DNA of 56,093 nucleotides from the NCBI GenBank assembly GCA_002479805.1, contig DLPB01000014.1, positions 1 to 56,093 on the forward strand, read 5' to 3'. Below, piece by piece: positions 7,608 through 15,548 of the stretch. How positions within the stretch are numbered: position 1 is the stretch's first letter; each line of letters starts with the position of its first letter. The stretch is from Micrococcales bacterium UBA7469 (lineage in GTDB: Bacteria; Actinomycetota; Actinomycetes; Actinomycetales; Microbacteriaceae). The notes beneath the pieces were generated by a model. That model saw only the letters and a list, made by a program, of their open reading frames with translations. It was not told where the DNA came from and made no database searches. The translations under genes were made by a program, and so were the position numbers.

Positions 7608-8741
7608 ATGCAACGGGTACTTGCCACACGTTGCAACCTTGCCATCGCAGTCGTCTTGGCTCTCATCGCGATACTTTTCCCTTCTCATCCTCAGGCCGCT
7701 TCCTCTGCTCCAACCAACCCAGCAACGGCGCCCAGCCAGATGGCCCCACCGCAACCATTCAACCCAACCACCTATTCGATGTCGCTGTACATGACACCCC
7801 CTAGCTCAGATGGTGGATCCAACATCGAGGAGTACCAGTTCACTGCTTACCCGGGTGGGATAACGCACAACATCTTCACTAACCAATTAGAGGAATGGTG
7901 GGTGCCAAACCTAGCCCCGGGAACTTCATACAGCTTTACGGTTCGGGCCAGAAACGCAATGGGCTGGTCCACTGAGTCCAGTCGTTCGGTGACCATATCA
8001 ACCTTGGCGCTGCCCACCCCTCCACCGCCGAGGCCTGCGCCTGCTCCAACCATCGAACTGGTGCCGATCCCCAGCACGCTGGAAATCGGATGTGCCATAT
8101 CTGGCCAAGCCTTCTCCGCAATTCTTCGCGGGCAGCGTCTGACTGGAATTACCTCTGCCAGTGTGAATGGAGTTGCGCTCGGCATTTCCGAGGCGAGTGA
8201 TGACTCGGTAAGGCTCAGCTTTCCGGCTTTGGCAGCCGGTGGATACAACATGGTTTACGGTTCAAACTTTGGCACCGTTACCCACATCGGAGCTCTGCGA
8301 GTTTGCGATCCGACCTCAAGACCAAGAACCAGCTCACCAACCATCTCAGCTTCGATTTCGCCTTCGGTGTCACCAAGCATTTCAAACTCGGTCTCGCCGA
8401 CCACTTCTGTCGAAACTGTGTCGGAACTGGTTCGAAGCGATACCAACGTTTTCTTCGCACCCGATTCATCCCGGCTAACTGCCGCTGCTAGAAGCGCACT
8501 GCAGAATCTGGCAGATTCTCACCTGGATGCTCGCTCTGGCTTTTTTGTAGTCGAAGGTTTCTCGGTTCGCTCGGCAAACCTGGGTTATGCGCGAGCCTTA
8601 GCCTGGCGCAGGGCTCAAGTGGTTGCTGACTATCTACGTTCTATCGGAGTCAGGGCGTTTTTTAGGGTCACTGCACGCGTTGTCGATAGTGCCGATTCGG
8701 GATTTAGAAGGGTTGAGGTTTCTGCCACCTCACGGCAATAG
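7608..8741 (+). CDS. Secreted protein with Fn3, IPT-like and OmpA-like domains
   Basis: A 377-residue exported protein. Residues 1-31 form a signal peptide (hydrophobic run IAVVLALIAILF, cleavage near PQAAS). Residues ~50-128 look like a fibronectin type III domain (LAPGTSYSFTVRARNAMGWS). A proline-rich linker follows (LPTPPPPRPAPAP). Residues ~146-230 form a beta-rich domain with two cysteines, resembling IPT/TIG folds. A serine-rich spacer leads to a C-terminal OmpA-like domain (~268-377; ALAWRRAQVVADYLRSIGV). OmpA-like domains usually hold peptidoglycan, but the usual aspartate in the binding loop is not evident here (GFSVRSANL). It is probably a wall-associated adhesin-like protein. AAGGTGG precedes the ATG. 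Confidence 0.75.
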   Translation: MQRVLATRCNLAIAVVLALIAILFPSHPQAASSAPTNPATAPSQMAPPQPFNPTTYSMSLYMTPPSSDGGSNIEEYQFTAYPGGITHNIFTNQLEEWWVPNLAPGTSYSFTVRARNAMGWSTESSRSVTISTLALPTPPPPRPAPAPTIELVPIPSTLEIGCAISGQAFSAILRGQRLTGITSASVNGVALGISEASDDSVRLSFPALAAGGYNMVYGSNFGTVTHIGALRVCDPTSRPRTSSPTISASISPSVSPSISNSVSPTTSVETVSELVRSDTNVFFAPDSSRLTAAARSALQNLADSHLDARSGFFVVEGFSVRSANLGYARALAWRRAQVVADYLRSIGVRAFFRVTARVVDSADSGFRRVEVSATSRQ

Positions 8742-8747
8742 CCGAAG

Positions 8748-8960
8748 CTAAAGCCCCTTGGATTTTCTAAAGTAAGCGACCAGGGCATTGGCGTGACCGT
8801 GGCCAATTGCAAAGTTTGACTTGAGGTGATTGACCTGCTCCATGTGAGCAAGATTTACAACCGTCTCGAGCTCTTTGAACCAGTGCTCAACCGGCTTGCC
8901 ATAGTTCTTCTCGATTGAGGGGAAGTAGGAAGCGGGTCCCTTTACTTTTTCTTCAGCCAT
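8748..8960 (-). CDS. DUF4287 domain-containing protein
   Basis: A 70-residue protein that matches the DUF4287 family over its length: GPASYFPSIEKNYGKPVEHW near the N-terminus and the hallmark GHGHANALVAYF near the C-terminus. These small proteins are common in actinobacteria and related to DUF5655 proteins, but no biochemical function is established. It sits just downstream of an MFS exporter gene with a 9-bp gap and carries its own -10 hexamer (TAGACT, overlapping the exporter stop codon), so it can be expressed as a leaderless mRNA independent of the exporter. Confidence 0.85.
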   Translation of the reverse strand: MAEEKVKGPASYFPSIEKNYGKPVEHWFKELETVVNLAHMEQVNHLKSNFAIGHGHANALVAYFRKSKGL

Positions 8961-8966
8961 GACTGC

Positions 8967-8972
8967 AGTCTA
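8967..8972 (-). promoter_or_regulatory. -10 element, leaderless start of the DUF4287 gene
   Basis: TAGACT on the minus strand ends six bases before the ATG. Its TAG (8972-8970) is also the stop codon of the upstream MFS gene. Confidence 0.5.
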
Positions 8973-10265
8973 TTCAGCCGAAGCTGGAGCGGGGTTCTCG
9001 CTCTGTCGGGTCGAGGCCTGAGCGGCAGCGATCGCTCGCTTGCCGGCAGGCAGCAGCACCGCAAGCGCTGCGATCACTACGGTTGCAGCACCCGTGATGA
9101 TCAGTAGCAACTCAACTGCTACGACATCGGCCAATGGACCAAGCACCGCCATGCCGATTGGCATCGCAACCGACATCACAATGCCAACAAAACCGAAGAC
9201 TCGACCCTGACGCTCAGGCTCCACGGTTTCCTGCAGCAATGTGAAGGCCGAGGTTGAGAAGGCTGGGACGGTTAGTCCAATCAGGAAGAACAGTCCGTAG
9301 AACAAGATCAGATTGGTGGTGAAGCCCATCGCAATAGCCATCACACCAAAGGCAATCGAAGTACCAATGATGGTTGAGAGTCGATCTAACTTTGAAGCCA
9401 AGACCGCAATCACAGCACCACCCAAAACCATTCCGACACCAAACGAGAGTTCCAACACGGTAAGCATCCAAACCTCGTCACCGAAGTTTCTAACCAGCAT
9501 CAAAGGTGACAGGTTTGAAGGCGCAACGATTAGCAAGAACACCACTGCAAAAATCACCAGCACCCAACGAACCAAGTCGTGTGTGAAGGTGTATTGAATG
9601 CCGTCCTTCAAATCGGCAAAGTAAGAAGGTTTATCCGATCTTGCTGCGCGAGCCAAGGTTGGCACTTTCACGGTCGCCAACAGCGACAGCCCGATTGCCG
9701 CGGTAATCACATCGATGAACAAGATTCCGGTTAGCGCCAGATTGGCATACACCGCTGCCGCAGCGATCGGGGCAAGAATCGTCAAAGACGATTGCACACT
9801 GCTATTGATCCCATTCACCCGCATGAGTTGATCACCCGGAACTAGCTGCGGCAAGAGTGAGGAAATGGCTGGCATCTGAATGCCCGCACCAACTGATCGA
9901 ACTGCCATCACCACAAAAATCAACCAGAGGTCATCGACGCCTGAGAGCATGAGTAACGCTAGTGCGAGTGTCGCCAACGCAATTGACGAGTCAGAGATGA
10001 TGATCATCCACTTGCGATTGACTCGGTCCGCCCAGACACCTGCGAAGATCGAAACAATTGCCTGTGGCAAAAAGCCAAACACCGCAGCAAGAGCCAAAAC
10101 CAAACCTGACTTGGTGGTCAAAGTCAGGTGCCACATGATGGCGTACTGGACCAAGAACGAACCAAAGGTCGTGATGGTTTGTCCGACTAAAAAGACCGCG
10201 ACGCGCTTCTTCCAGCCTTCTGTGACATCCGTAGAAATACTTGATGCAGGCTGATCATGGGTCAT
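8970..10265 (-). CDS. MFS transporter, drug-efflux-like (MFS_3/DHA3 type)
   Basis: A 431-residue twelve-helix transporter. The N-terminal half has GQTITTFGSFLVQYAIMW and, in the loop between helices 2 and 3, GVWADRVNRKWMIIISD, the usual MFS signature (G-x-x-x-D-R-x-x-R-K). Segment AVRSVGAGIQMPAISSLLPQ is characteristic of the macrolide-efflux-like MFS_3 group. The last ~35 residues are hydrophilic. It probably exports a drug-like compound by proton antiport, with substrate unknown. Start ATG has a strong AAGGAG about eight bases upstream. Its stop codon doubles as part of the promoter of the next gene. Confidence 0.85.
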   Translation of the reverse strand: MTHDQPASSISTDVTEGWKKRVAVFLVGQTITTFGSFLVQYAIMWHLTLTTKSGLVLALAAVFGFLPQAIVSIFAGVWADRVNRKWMIIISDSSIALATLALALLMLSGVDDLWLIFVVMAVRSVGAGIQMPAISSLLPQLVPGDQLMRVNGINSSVQSSLTILAPIAAAAVYANLALTGILFIDVITAAIGLSLLATVKVPTLARAARSDKPSYFADLKDGIQYTFTHDLVRWVLVIFAVVFLLIVAPSNLSPLMLVRNFGDEVWMLTVLELSFGVGMVLGGAVIAVLASKLDRLSTIIGTSIAFGVMAIAMGFTTNLILFYGLFFLIGLTVPAFSTSAFTLLQETVEPERQGRVFGFVGIVMSVAMPIGMAVLGPLADVVAVELLLIITGAATVVIAALAVLLPAGKRAIAAAQASTRQSENPAPASAE

Positions 10266-10342
10266 TCTGAGACTCCTTTAGGGTGATGCCAAAGTCTACC
10301 CAAAGCACCAATCGCACGGTGGAGAATCTTCACAGCCACTTG

Positions 10343-11092
10343 CTACTTCAATCGGTGACTGAGGAACTCCTTGGTACGATCTTGCTTTGGGTCAGTGAAA
10401 AAGACTTCCGGCTCTGCTTCCTCGATTATCTTTCCGTTGTCCAGAAACACCACCCAGTCAGCCAACTCTCTAGCGAAATTCAACTCGTGCGTGGCCATCA
10501 CAATCGTGGTTCCCGCCGACTTCAATTCACGAATCAGTCCCAAAACCTCACCCACCAACTCTGGATCCAAAGCGCTTGTCACCTCATCGAGCAGCAATAA
10601 CTTAGGATTCGTTGCAACTGCACGAGCGATGGCAGTTCGCTGCTGCTGACCTCCGGATAACTTGTCAGGGTATTGGTCGGCCTTGTCCGCAAGCCCGATT
10701 CGCACCAACCAGCGCAATGCGGTGGCTTTCGCCTGATCTTTTTCTTGACCATGGACGTGAGTTAGAGCCAAGGTGATGTTTTGCAGAATTGTCATGTGCG
10801 AAAAAAGGTTGTAGGCCTGGAAAACTAACCCGATCTCAGCACGAACCAAATCTTGATTCACGGCTGGTTTACTAATCTCTTGAGACTCCAACCAAATTTG
10901 TCCGTCGTCAATCTGCTCGATCAAGTTCAGGCATCGCAAAAGCGTTGACTTTCCAGATCCAGATGACCCTAAAAGCGCAACAATTTGACCCGGGTATACC
11001 TCAAGGTTTACCCCTGAAAGTATTTGCCGATCGCCAAATCGTTTCACGATATTTTTGGCCAGAAGTCTTGGCTCGTCCCAGTTAATCGTCAT
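10343..11092 (-). CDS. Polar amino-acid ABC transporter, ATP-binding protein
   Basis: A 249-residue ATPase subunit on the cytoplasmic face of an amino-acid importer (GlnQ/HisP group). Walker A is GSSGSGKSTLLRCLN near residue 37, the Q-loop follows at LVFQAYNLFSH, the ABC signature is LSGGQQQRTAIARA and Walker B is LLLLDEVTSALD, with the switch histidine in ATHEL. The STLLRCLNLIE segment is typical of polar amino-acid transporters. It overlaps the permease gene by four bases (ATGA), so the subunits are translationally coupled. A binding-protein gene lies upstream of the permease. Confidence 0.9.
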   Translation of the reverse strand: MTINWDEPRLLAKNIVKRFGDRQILSGVNLEVYPGQIVALLGSSGSGKSTLLRCLNLIEQIDDGQIWLESQEISKPAVNQDLVRAEIGLVFQAYNLFSHMTILQNITLALTHVHGQEKDQAKATALRWLVRIGLADKADQYPDKLSGGQQQRTAIARAVATNPKLLLLDEVTSALDPELVGEVLGLIRELKSAGTTIVMATHELNFARELADWVVFLDNGKIIEEAEPEVFFTDPKQDRTKEFLSHRLK

Positions 11093-11946
11093 AGCAACGT
11101 TCCTGACTGCTCACGTTTTTTCAAACGTTCCGACAATCGCTCGGTGAGGTAGAGCGTGGGAATGGCCAGCAATACAAAAAACAAACCTGAGAGCACGTAA
11201 GGCGTGAAGTTGGCAAAATTGGCCACCTCGATCTGAGCAGCACGAACTGCATCCACAGCACCAAGAACCGAGATCAGCCCAACATCTTTTTGCAAGGCAA
11301 CAAAGTCATTCATCAGAGGTGGGGCAACCTTGCGAATTGCTTGAGGCCAAATCACAAGCCTCAGGCTTTGGCTGTAACTCAGACCGAGGGCGCGAGCGGC
11401 CAAGCGTTGGGATGAGTGCACTGATTCAATTCCCGCACGGAACACTTCGGACACATAGGCACTGTAGGTGAGTGTTAGGGCGATGGTTCCCAAGAGTTCC
11501 ACAGGGATTCGCCCGAAGGCTTCGATTCTCAGACCTGGTATTCCGAATCCGACTAGATAAAGCACGATGATCAGCGGTATGCCTCGAAACAAATCCACGT
11601 AACCGCGGGCTAGAGCTCGAATGGGGAATAGCACTGGATTTCTAATGGTGCGAGCAATAGCCAGCAGCGCTGCCACAACGGCAACCGAAATCACAGTGAA
11701 AAACAAGACCCGAAGATTGAGCCACAAGCCATCCAGCACCGCCGGCCAAACCTCTGCGGCTATCTCAAAATTGAAAAAGCTTTGCTGCACCCGCTCCCAA
11801 CCAGGCGTGTTGGTTACCAACCACCAGGCCAGGACGGCAAACAAAACGGTGCTCAAAAGCGAAATCAGAATGCTGCGACGCGTAGCACGAGCACGATAGG
11901 TGCGACGGTCTATCTCAGCCGCTGAGGGCTCAAGAATCTCTGCCAT
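11089..11946 (-). CDS. Polar amino-acid ABC transporter, permease
   Basis: A 285-residue inner-membrane subunit of the HisM/GlnP type. After a basic N-terminus and one helix (SILISLLSTVLFAVLAWWLV) the permease core starts near residue 70 with WLNLRVLFFTVIS. The cytoplasmic ATPase-contact loop reads AARALGLSYSQSLRLVIWPQ, matching the EAA motif of this family. I place the start at ATG 11946 because of a GGA-rich site about ten bases upstream; an in-frame GTG two codons earlier (11952) is the alternative. A strong stem-loop separates it from the binding-protein gene. Confidence 0.9.
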   Translation of the reverse strand: MAEILEPSAAEIDRRTYRARATRRSILISLLSTVLFAVLAWWLVTNTPGWERVQQSFFNFEIAAEVWPAVLDGLWLNLRVLFFTVISVAVVAALLAIARTIRNPVLFPIRALARGYVDLFRGIPLIIVLYLVGFGIPGLRIEAFGRIPVELLGTIALTLTYSAYVSEVFRAGIESVHSSQRLAARALGLSYSQSLRLVIWPQAIRKVAPPLMNDFVALQKDVGLISVLGAVDAVRAAQIEVANFANFTPYVLSGLFFVLLAIPTLYLTERLSERLKKREQSGTLL

Positions 11947-11970
11947 GATCACATTCCAATAAAAAGATAA

Positions 11971-11996
11971 AGGGAGGTGGTCAGGACCACCTCCCT
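11971..11996 (-). terminator. Stem-loop with U-rich tail between binding-protein and permease genes
   Basis: Perfect 12-bp inverted repeat (AGGGAGGTGGTC / GACCACCTCCCT) with a two-base centre. On the minus strand it is followed by TTATCTTTTTATT. It should end or pause part of the transcription after the binding-protein gene, letting that protein outnumber the permease and ATPase. Confidence 0.75.
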
Positions 11997-12007
11997 AAAT
12001 CTTAGGT

Positions 12008-12820
12008 TTACTTCAGGACAGGAACTCCTGCGTAACCAGCAAGCCACTGATCCGCCAGCGCCTGCAAAGTGCCATTTTCACGTAGGCGATCAACTGCTGC
12101 ACTGACCTCTGCGGTTAGCTTGCTGCCCTTATCGAGCACCAAACCAAAACTGTCGCCACCGGTAGCACCGGAGAGCTGACCGATTACCTTGCCGCCGGTT
12201 AGTTCAACGGCGGTGAGGTAAAGCGCGGTTGGTAGGTCAACCACTAGAGCGTCGATCTGTCCAGACTGCAGGGCTGCAACTGCATCACCGTTGGTGTTGA
12301 ATGCTGCTGGCTGCACACTTGGCTTGATTACCTCTTCGATCGAATTGAATGAGGTGGTTCCTACCGCTGCACCAATCAGCACGTTCTGAAGATCAGCCAG
12401 GCTGGTTGCCCCCGCCGCCTTGGAACCCTCGATGGTGATTACAGTCTGAGTGGTGGTGTAGTAAGGGGTTGAGAAATCAACTGCCTCTTTACGCTCATCA
12501 GTGATCGAGAACTGCTGCAAGTTGAAATCGAAGTTCTTAACGCCAGGAGCAATGGCCTCGTCGAAACCGGTCCTAACCCAGACCACGTCTTCTTTTTCGT
12601 AACCAAGCTCAGCTGCAACCGCGTAGGCAACTGCTGCCTCAAAGCCCTCACCGCTCTCTGGGTTATCTCCAACAACCCATGGTTCATAGGCAGGATTTCC
12701 GGTGGCAATCGTTAGCTTGCCCTCGGTAATGGTTAGCGATTCCGACTCGGTGCTCGAGCAACCGGTGACAAACAGGGCTAGCGCTGCAGCGGTAGCAGCT
12801 ACTTTCAAAAACTTCGACAT
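12008..12820 (-). CDS. Amino-acid ABC transporter substrate-binding lipoprotein
   Basis: A 270-residue family 3 solute-binding protein. The signal peptide ends in a lipobox, ALFVTGC, with the cysteine at residue 21 as the lipid anchor. The mature domain has KLTIATGNPAYEPWVVGD and VWVRTGFDEAIAPGVKNFDF, the ligand-cleft segments of polar amino-acid binding proteins, and later GAAVGTTSFNSI. It delivers the amino acid to the permease encoded downstream. AGAGGAAA lies just before the ATG. The following stem-loop at 11971-11996 probably sets a higher level for this gene than for its partners. The exact amino acid cannot be told from sequence. Confidence 0.9.
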   Translation of the reverse strand: MSKFLKVAATAAALALFVTGCSSTESESLTITEGKLTIATGNPAYEPWVVGDNPESGEGFEAAVAYAVAAELGYEKEDVVWVRTGFDEAIAPGVKNFDFNLQQFSITDERKEAVDFSTPYYTTTQTVITIEGSKAAGATSLADLQNVLIGAAVGTTSFNSIEEVIKPSVQPAAFNTNGDAVAALQSGQIDALVVDLPTALYLTAVELTGGKVIGQLSGATGGDSFGLVLDKGSKLTAEVSAAVDRLRENGTLQALADQWLAGYAGVPVLK

Positions 12821-12879
12821 ATTTCCTCTTCCGTCAGATAGCTAAATAAAAACAGACAATGCTGTAGGCGGCAAAAACA

Positions 12880-13752
12880 TTACTGATTGTGACTTTGAAC
12901 CAAGACCTGCTTGATTTCAGCGATGTCCTGCGCTGTCGTGCCACAACACCCGCCAACCAAACCGATTGGCAAATCCTTCCAATCACTTACCCATTGCGCT
13001 AGAGACCTGGGCTGTTGATTGCCCCAACGCCCATTGGCAGAATCCCAGACCCCACCACGGTTTGGATAGGCAATGGCAGGCAGTGAAGTTGCCTGGTGAA
13101 TCTCAGGGACTAGCTCAGCAACGTGAGCTGGATCGACGCAGTTCACACCAACCGAGAAAATGCTCTCGACTCCCACCAGTTCCGCTGCGGCGTCTCGGAT
13201 GTATTCACCAGACCAGAGCTTGGTGCCGGATCCAGCTGTAAAGGACACCCAGCTTGGGATCTTTACCTCCCTCAGCACGTTTGCCAGGGCCCTAGCCTCC
13301 AGCACGTTTGGGATGGTCTCGACTGCCAGCAGGTCAGGTTCGGCCTCAAGTAAATCGCTCAGGCGTTCAAAATGGAAGTCTTCCAGTTCGCCCAGGCTTA
13401 CCTGATAGACCCCGCGATATTCAGAGCCATCATGCAGCACGGCACCATATGGTCCGACACTCGCCGCCACTTTCGCAGCTGTCCCGTCGGCAGCTCTTTT
13501 TGCCACTTCAACACTTTTGTGCAAGGCCTGGGTGGCAAGACCGGCAGTCAAACCGATTTCCTCGAAGCCCTGGCGGCTCAGCTGATAGCTAGCGGTGATG
13601 ATTACCTCGGCACCGGAGTCGATGTAATTACGATGGGCGCGATGAACCAAGTCGGGGTCTTGCAACAGGGTGTGACCAGTCCAGAGCTCTCCCTGGATCT
13701 TGGCACCCAGTCGCTCTAATTCGGTGGAAAGACCGCCATCAATCAATCGCAT
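12880..13752 (-). CDS. mmuM: Homocysteine S-methyltransferase
   Basis: A 290-residue zinc-dependent enzyme that moves a methyl group from S-methylmethionine (or S-adenosylmethionine) to homocysteine to make methionine. The barrel begins LIDGGLSTELERLGA, and the zinc ligands are seen as a cysteine in GVNCVDP near residue 205 and the GGCCGT pair near the C-terminus. VETIPNVLEA is another family segment. The length suits MmuM. It has a leaderless-type start: TAAATT ends six bases before the ATG and no ribosome site is visible. It lies upstream of an amino-acid ABC transporter on the same strand; a link to methionine uptake is possible but only inferred. Confidence 0.88.
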   Translation of the reverse strand: MRLIDGGLSTELERLGAKIQGELWTGHTLLQDPDLVHRAHRNYIDSGAEVIITASYQLSRQGFEEIGLTAGLATQALHKSVEVAKRAADGTAAKVAASVGPYGAVLHDGSEYRGVYQVSLGELEDFHFERLSDLLEAEPDLLAVETIPNVLEARALANVLREVKIPSWVSFTAGSGTKLWSGEYIRDAAAELVGVESIFSVGVNCVDPAHVAELVPEIHQATSLPAIAYPNRGGVWDSANGRWGNQQPRSLAQWVSDWKDLPIGLVGGCCGTTAQDIAEIKQVLVQSHNQ

Positions 13753-13758
13753 AACTGC

Positions 13759-13764
13759 AATTTA
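13759..13764 (-). promoter_or_regulatory. -10 element, leaderless start of mmuM
   Basis: TAAATT on the minus strand ends six bases before the ATG at 13752. There is no Shine-Dalgarno. Confidence 0.45.
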
Positions 13765-13820
13765 CCGACTGGGCAAGTGGAATCTCTGATTTTTACGAAT
13801 TGGGTCACCGAAAGCAAAAA

Positions 13821-13840
13821 CCCACTCGTGGAGGAGTGGG
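13821..13840 (-). terminator. Rho-independent terminator of the tRNA-Tyr gene
   Basis: On the minus strand, stem CCCACTC/GAGTGGG with a six-base loop is followed directly by TTTTTGCTTT. It lies seven bases after the tRNA 3' end. The plus-strand side also has TTTT, so it may work both ways. Confidence 0.8.
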
Positions 13841-13846
13841 TTTTCG

Positions 13847-13928
13847 TGGCTAGTGAGGGATTCGAACCCCCGAAGGCTGAGCCGGCTGATTTACAGTCAG
13901 ATCCCTTTGGCCGCTTGGGTAACTAGCC
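13847..13928 (-). tRNA. tRNA-Tyr (anticodon GTA)
   Basis: An 82-base class II tRNA. The acceptor stem GGCTAGT pairs with ACTAGCC and discriminator A follows. The anticodon loop CTGTAAA gives GTA for tyrosine. A long variable arm is present, as bacterial tRNA-Tyr requires, and the T arm is GGGGG-TTCGAAT-CCCTC. The 3' CCA is not encoded (CG follows the discriminator), so it is added after transcription. A terminator lies immediately downstream. Confidence 0.95.
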
Positions 13929-13996
13929 AGATGCGTTTTTTTGGACGCGATGCAAAAGAATAGCCCATTTTTCGCGCTCAAACTAGCGGCAAAGAT

Positions 13997-14010
13997 TGTA
14001 AAGCTTTACA
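13997..14010. promoter_or_regulatory. LacI-type operator upstream of the LacI-family gene
   Basis: TGTAAAGCTTTACA is a perfect 14-bp palindrome ending ten bases before the regulator's ATG. It probably gives autorepression. Its outer TGTAA/TTACA arms match mal operator site 3, but the centre is GC, not CG. Confidence 0.65.
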
Positions 14011-14020
14011 GTTTCTATCT

Positions 14021-15049
14021 ATGGTCGGAATTATCGAGGTCGCTGAGCGCGCAGGAGTCTCAACTGCCACCGTTTCTAGAGCGCTAAATGGCAAGAGTCA
14101 CGTCTCTGCTCGTGCCCGCGAAAAGGTGCTAAAAGCCGCACAAGAACTGGGCTATGTGGCATCCTCATCGGCATACACCCTTGCCACCGGCCGCTCTAAA
14201 AACATCGGTGTTGTGATGCCATACATCGACCGCTGGTTCTTTTCAGCTGTGCTCGATGGTGCGGTAAACGCACTTGTGAATCGTGGCTACGATGTAACGC
14301 TTTACAGTCTTTCGGGAGGCCCCGCCTCCCGCAAGCGAGTCTTTGAAGACCTGGTATTGCGCAAGCGCGTAGATGGCGTGCTCACCGTAGCGGTCAAGCT
14401 CTCCGAGTCTGAGCTCAAGCGACTGAGTGAACTGCAAAAGCCAATCGTTGGCATTGGTGGTCCAATCCCCGGCGCCCGCTCAATCTCTATCGACGATGAG
14501 GGTGCCGGGCGGCTTGCTACTCAGCACCTGATTTCCCTCGGTCACCGCAAGGTCGGAATGATCTCCGGAACCCCTGCCACCGAGATGGACTTCCACCAGC
14601 CCTACCTGCGCCGCACCGGCTACCAGGAAGCTCTACTGGATGCCAATTTGGACTTTGATCCGAAGTGGGTGGTTGAGGCTGACTTCACAGTTGGTGGTGG
14701 GTATGTGGCGGCCAAGCAGATGTTGGGCGATCCAAGAAATGCCCCAACCGCACTCTATTGCGCATCCGACGAGATGGGCTTTGGTGCCATTCAGGCAGCG
14801 CGTGACCTAGGGCTCAGAGTGCCGCAGGACATCAGCGTCATTGCGATGGACGGTCACCCAATGGGTGAGTTCTACGGGCTTTCAACCATCGACCAGCAGA
14901 CCAACCTGCAGGGTGCCAGAGGTGCCGATATGTTGGTGGATATCTTGGAGTCGGATGACGAGAAGATGCTCACCAACATCGAGCAGCTAACCACCTGGCC
15001 AATTGAGTTGGTGGTGCGTTCTTCAACAGCGCGCCAGGCAACTAGCTAG
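14021..15049 (+). CDS. LacI family transcriptional regulator
   Basis: A 342-residue sugar-responsive repressor. The N-terminal helix-turn-helix (residues ~4-25) is EVAERAGVSTATVSRALNG, followed by the hinge helix and a periplasmic-binding-protein-like sensor domain from residue ~60 (KNIGVVMPYIDRWFF; later IDDEGAGRLATQHLISLGH and ALYCASDEMGFGA). It probably controls itself through the palindrome at 13997-14010 and may also control the alpha-glucoside genes at the left of the window, whose operators share the TGTAA/TTACA arms. That link is inference. No ribosome site precedes the ATG. The stop TAG overlaps the promoter of yajQ. Confidence 0.9.
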   Translation: MVGIIEVAERAGVSTATVSRALNGKSHVSARAREKVLKAAQELGYVASSSAYTLATGRSKNIGVVMPYIDRWFFSAVLDGAVNALVNRGYDVTLYSLSGGPASRKRVFEDLVLRKRVDGVLTVAVKLSESELKRLSELQKPIVGIGGPIPGARSISIDDEGAGRLATQHLISLGHRKVGMISGTPATEMDFHQPYLRRTGYQEALLDANLDFDPKWVVEADFTVGGGYVAAKQMLGDPRNAPTALYCASDEMGFGAIQAARDLGLRVPQDISVIAMDGHPMGEFYGLSTIDQQTNLQGARGADMLVDILESDDEKMLTNIEQLTTWPIELVVRSSTARQATS

Positions 15050-15052
15050 AAT
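15047..15052 (+). promoter_or_regulatory. -10 element, leaderless start of yajQ
   Basis: TAGAAT ends seven bases before the ATG at 15060. Its TAG is the stop codon of the LacI-family gene. Confidence 0.5.
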
Positions 15053-15059
15053 TTGCCCC

Positions 15060-15548
15060 ATGGCTGATTCTTCATTTGACGTAGTTTCCAAGGTTGACCA
15101 CCAAGAGGCAGACAATGCCCTAAACCAGGCAGCAAAGGAAGTCGAGCAGCGCTACGACTTCAAGGGCACCGACGCATCTATTGCCTGGAGCGGTGAGAAG
15201 GTCATGATTAAGGCCAACTCCCAGGACCGAGCTCTTGCCGTGCTTGATGTCTTTGAGACCAAGCTGATCAAGCGTGGCATTTCACTCAAGTCACTGGATG
15301 CAGGTGAGCCATACCCTTCGGGCAAAGAGTTCCGCATCGAGTGCTCGCTCAAGAACGGTATCGACCAGGAGAACGCCAAGAAGATTTCTAAGTTGATCCG
15401 CGACCAGGGACCAAAGAGCGTGAAGGCTCAGATTCAGGGCGATGAACTACGCGTGAGCTCAAAGTCTCGAGATGACCTGCAAGAGACCATGGCACTACTT
15501 CGCAGAGCCGACCTAGAGGTCGACGTTCAGTTCACTAACTTCCGCTAA
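15060..15548 (+). CDS. yajQ: YajQ family nucleotide/c-di-GMP-binding protein
   Basis: A 162-residue protein, the usual YajQ length. The start MADSSFDVVSKVDHQEADNA and the segment EQRYDFKGTDASI are hallmarks of the family, and two ferredoxin-like halves follow. Some Gram-negative members bind cyclic di-GMP and act with a transcription factor; the role in actinobacteria is not known. Start ATG 15060 is chosen because the family begins at this methionine. An upstream in-frame extension to 15003 would run into the LacI-family gene. The stop overlaps the convergent manA stop by four bases. Confidence 0.9.
   Translation: MADSSFDVVSKVDHQEADNALNQAAKEVEQRYDFKGTDASIAWSGEKVMIKANSQDRALAVLDVFETKLIKRGISLKSLDAGEPYPSGKEFRIECSLKNGIDQENAKKISKLIRDQGPKSVKAQIQGDELRVSSKSRDDLQETMALLRRADLEVDVQFTNFR

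Noticed and set aside
9880..10254. 124-codon plus-strand frame opposite the MFS_3 transporter
   Set aside because: Composition rich in Thr/Lys/Ala without domain signals; the opposite strand has clear MFS motifs.
10283..10600. 105-codon plus-strand frame starting in the gap before the ABC ATPase gene
   Set aside because: It runs antisense through a clear ATP-binding protein with no ribosome site or recognisable motif.
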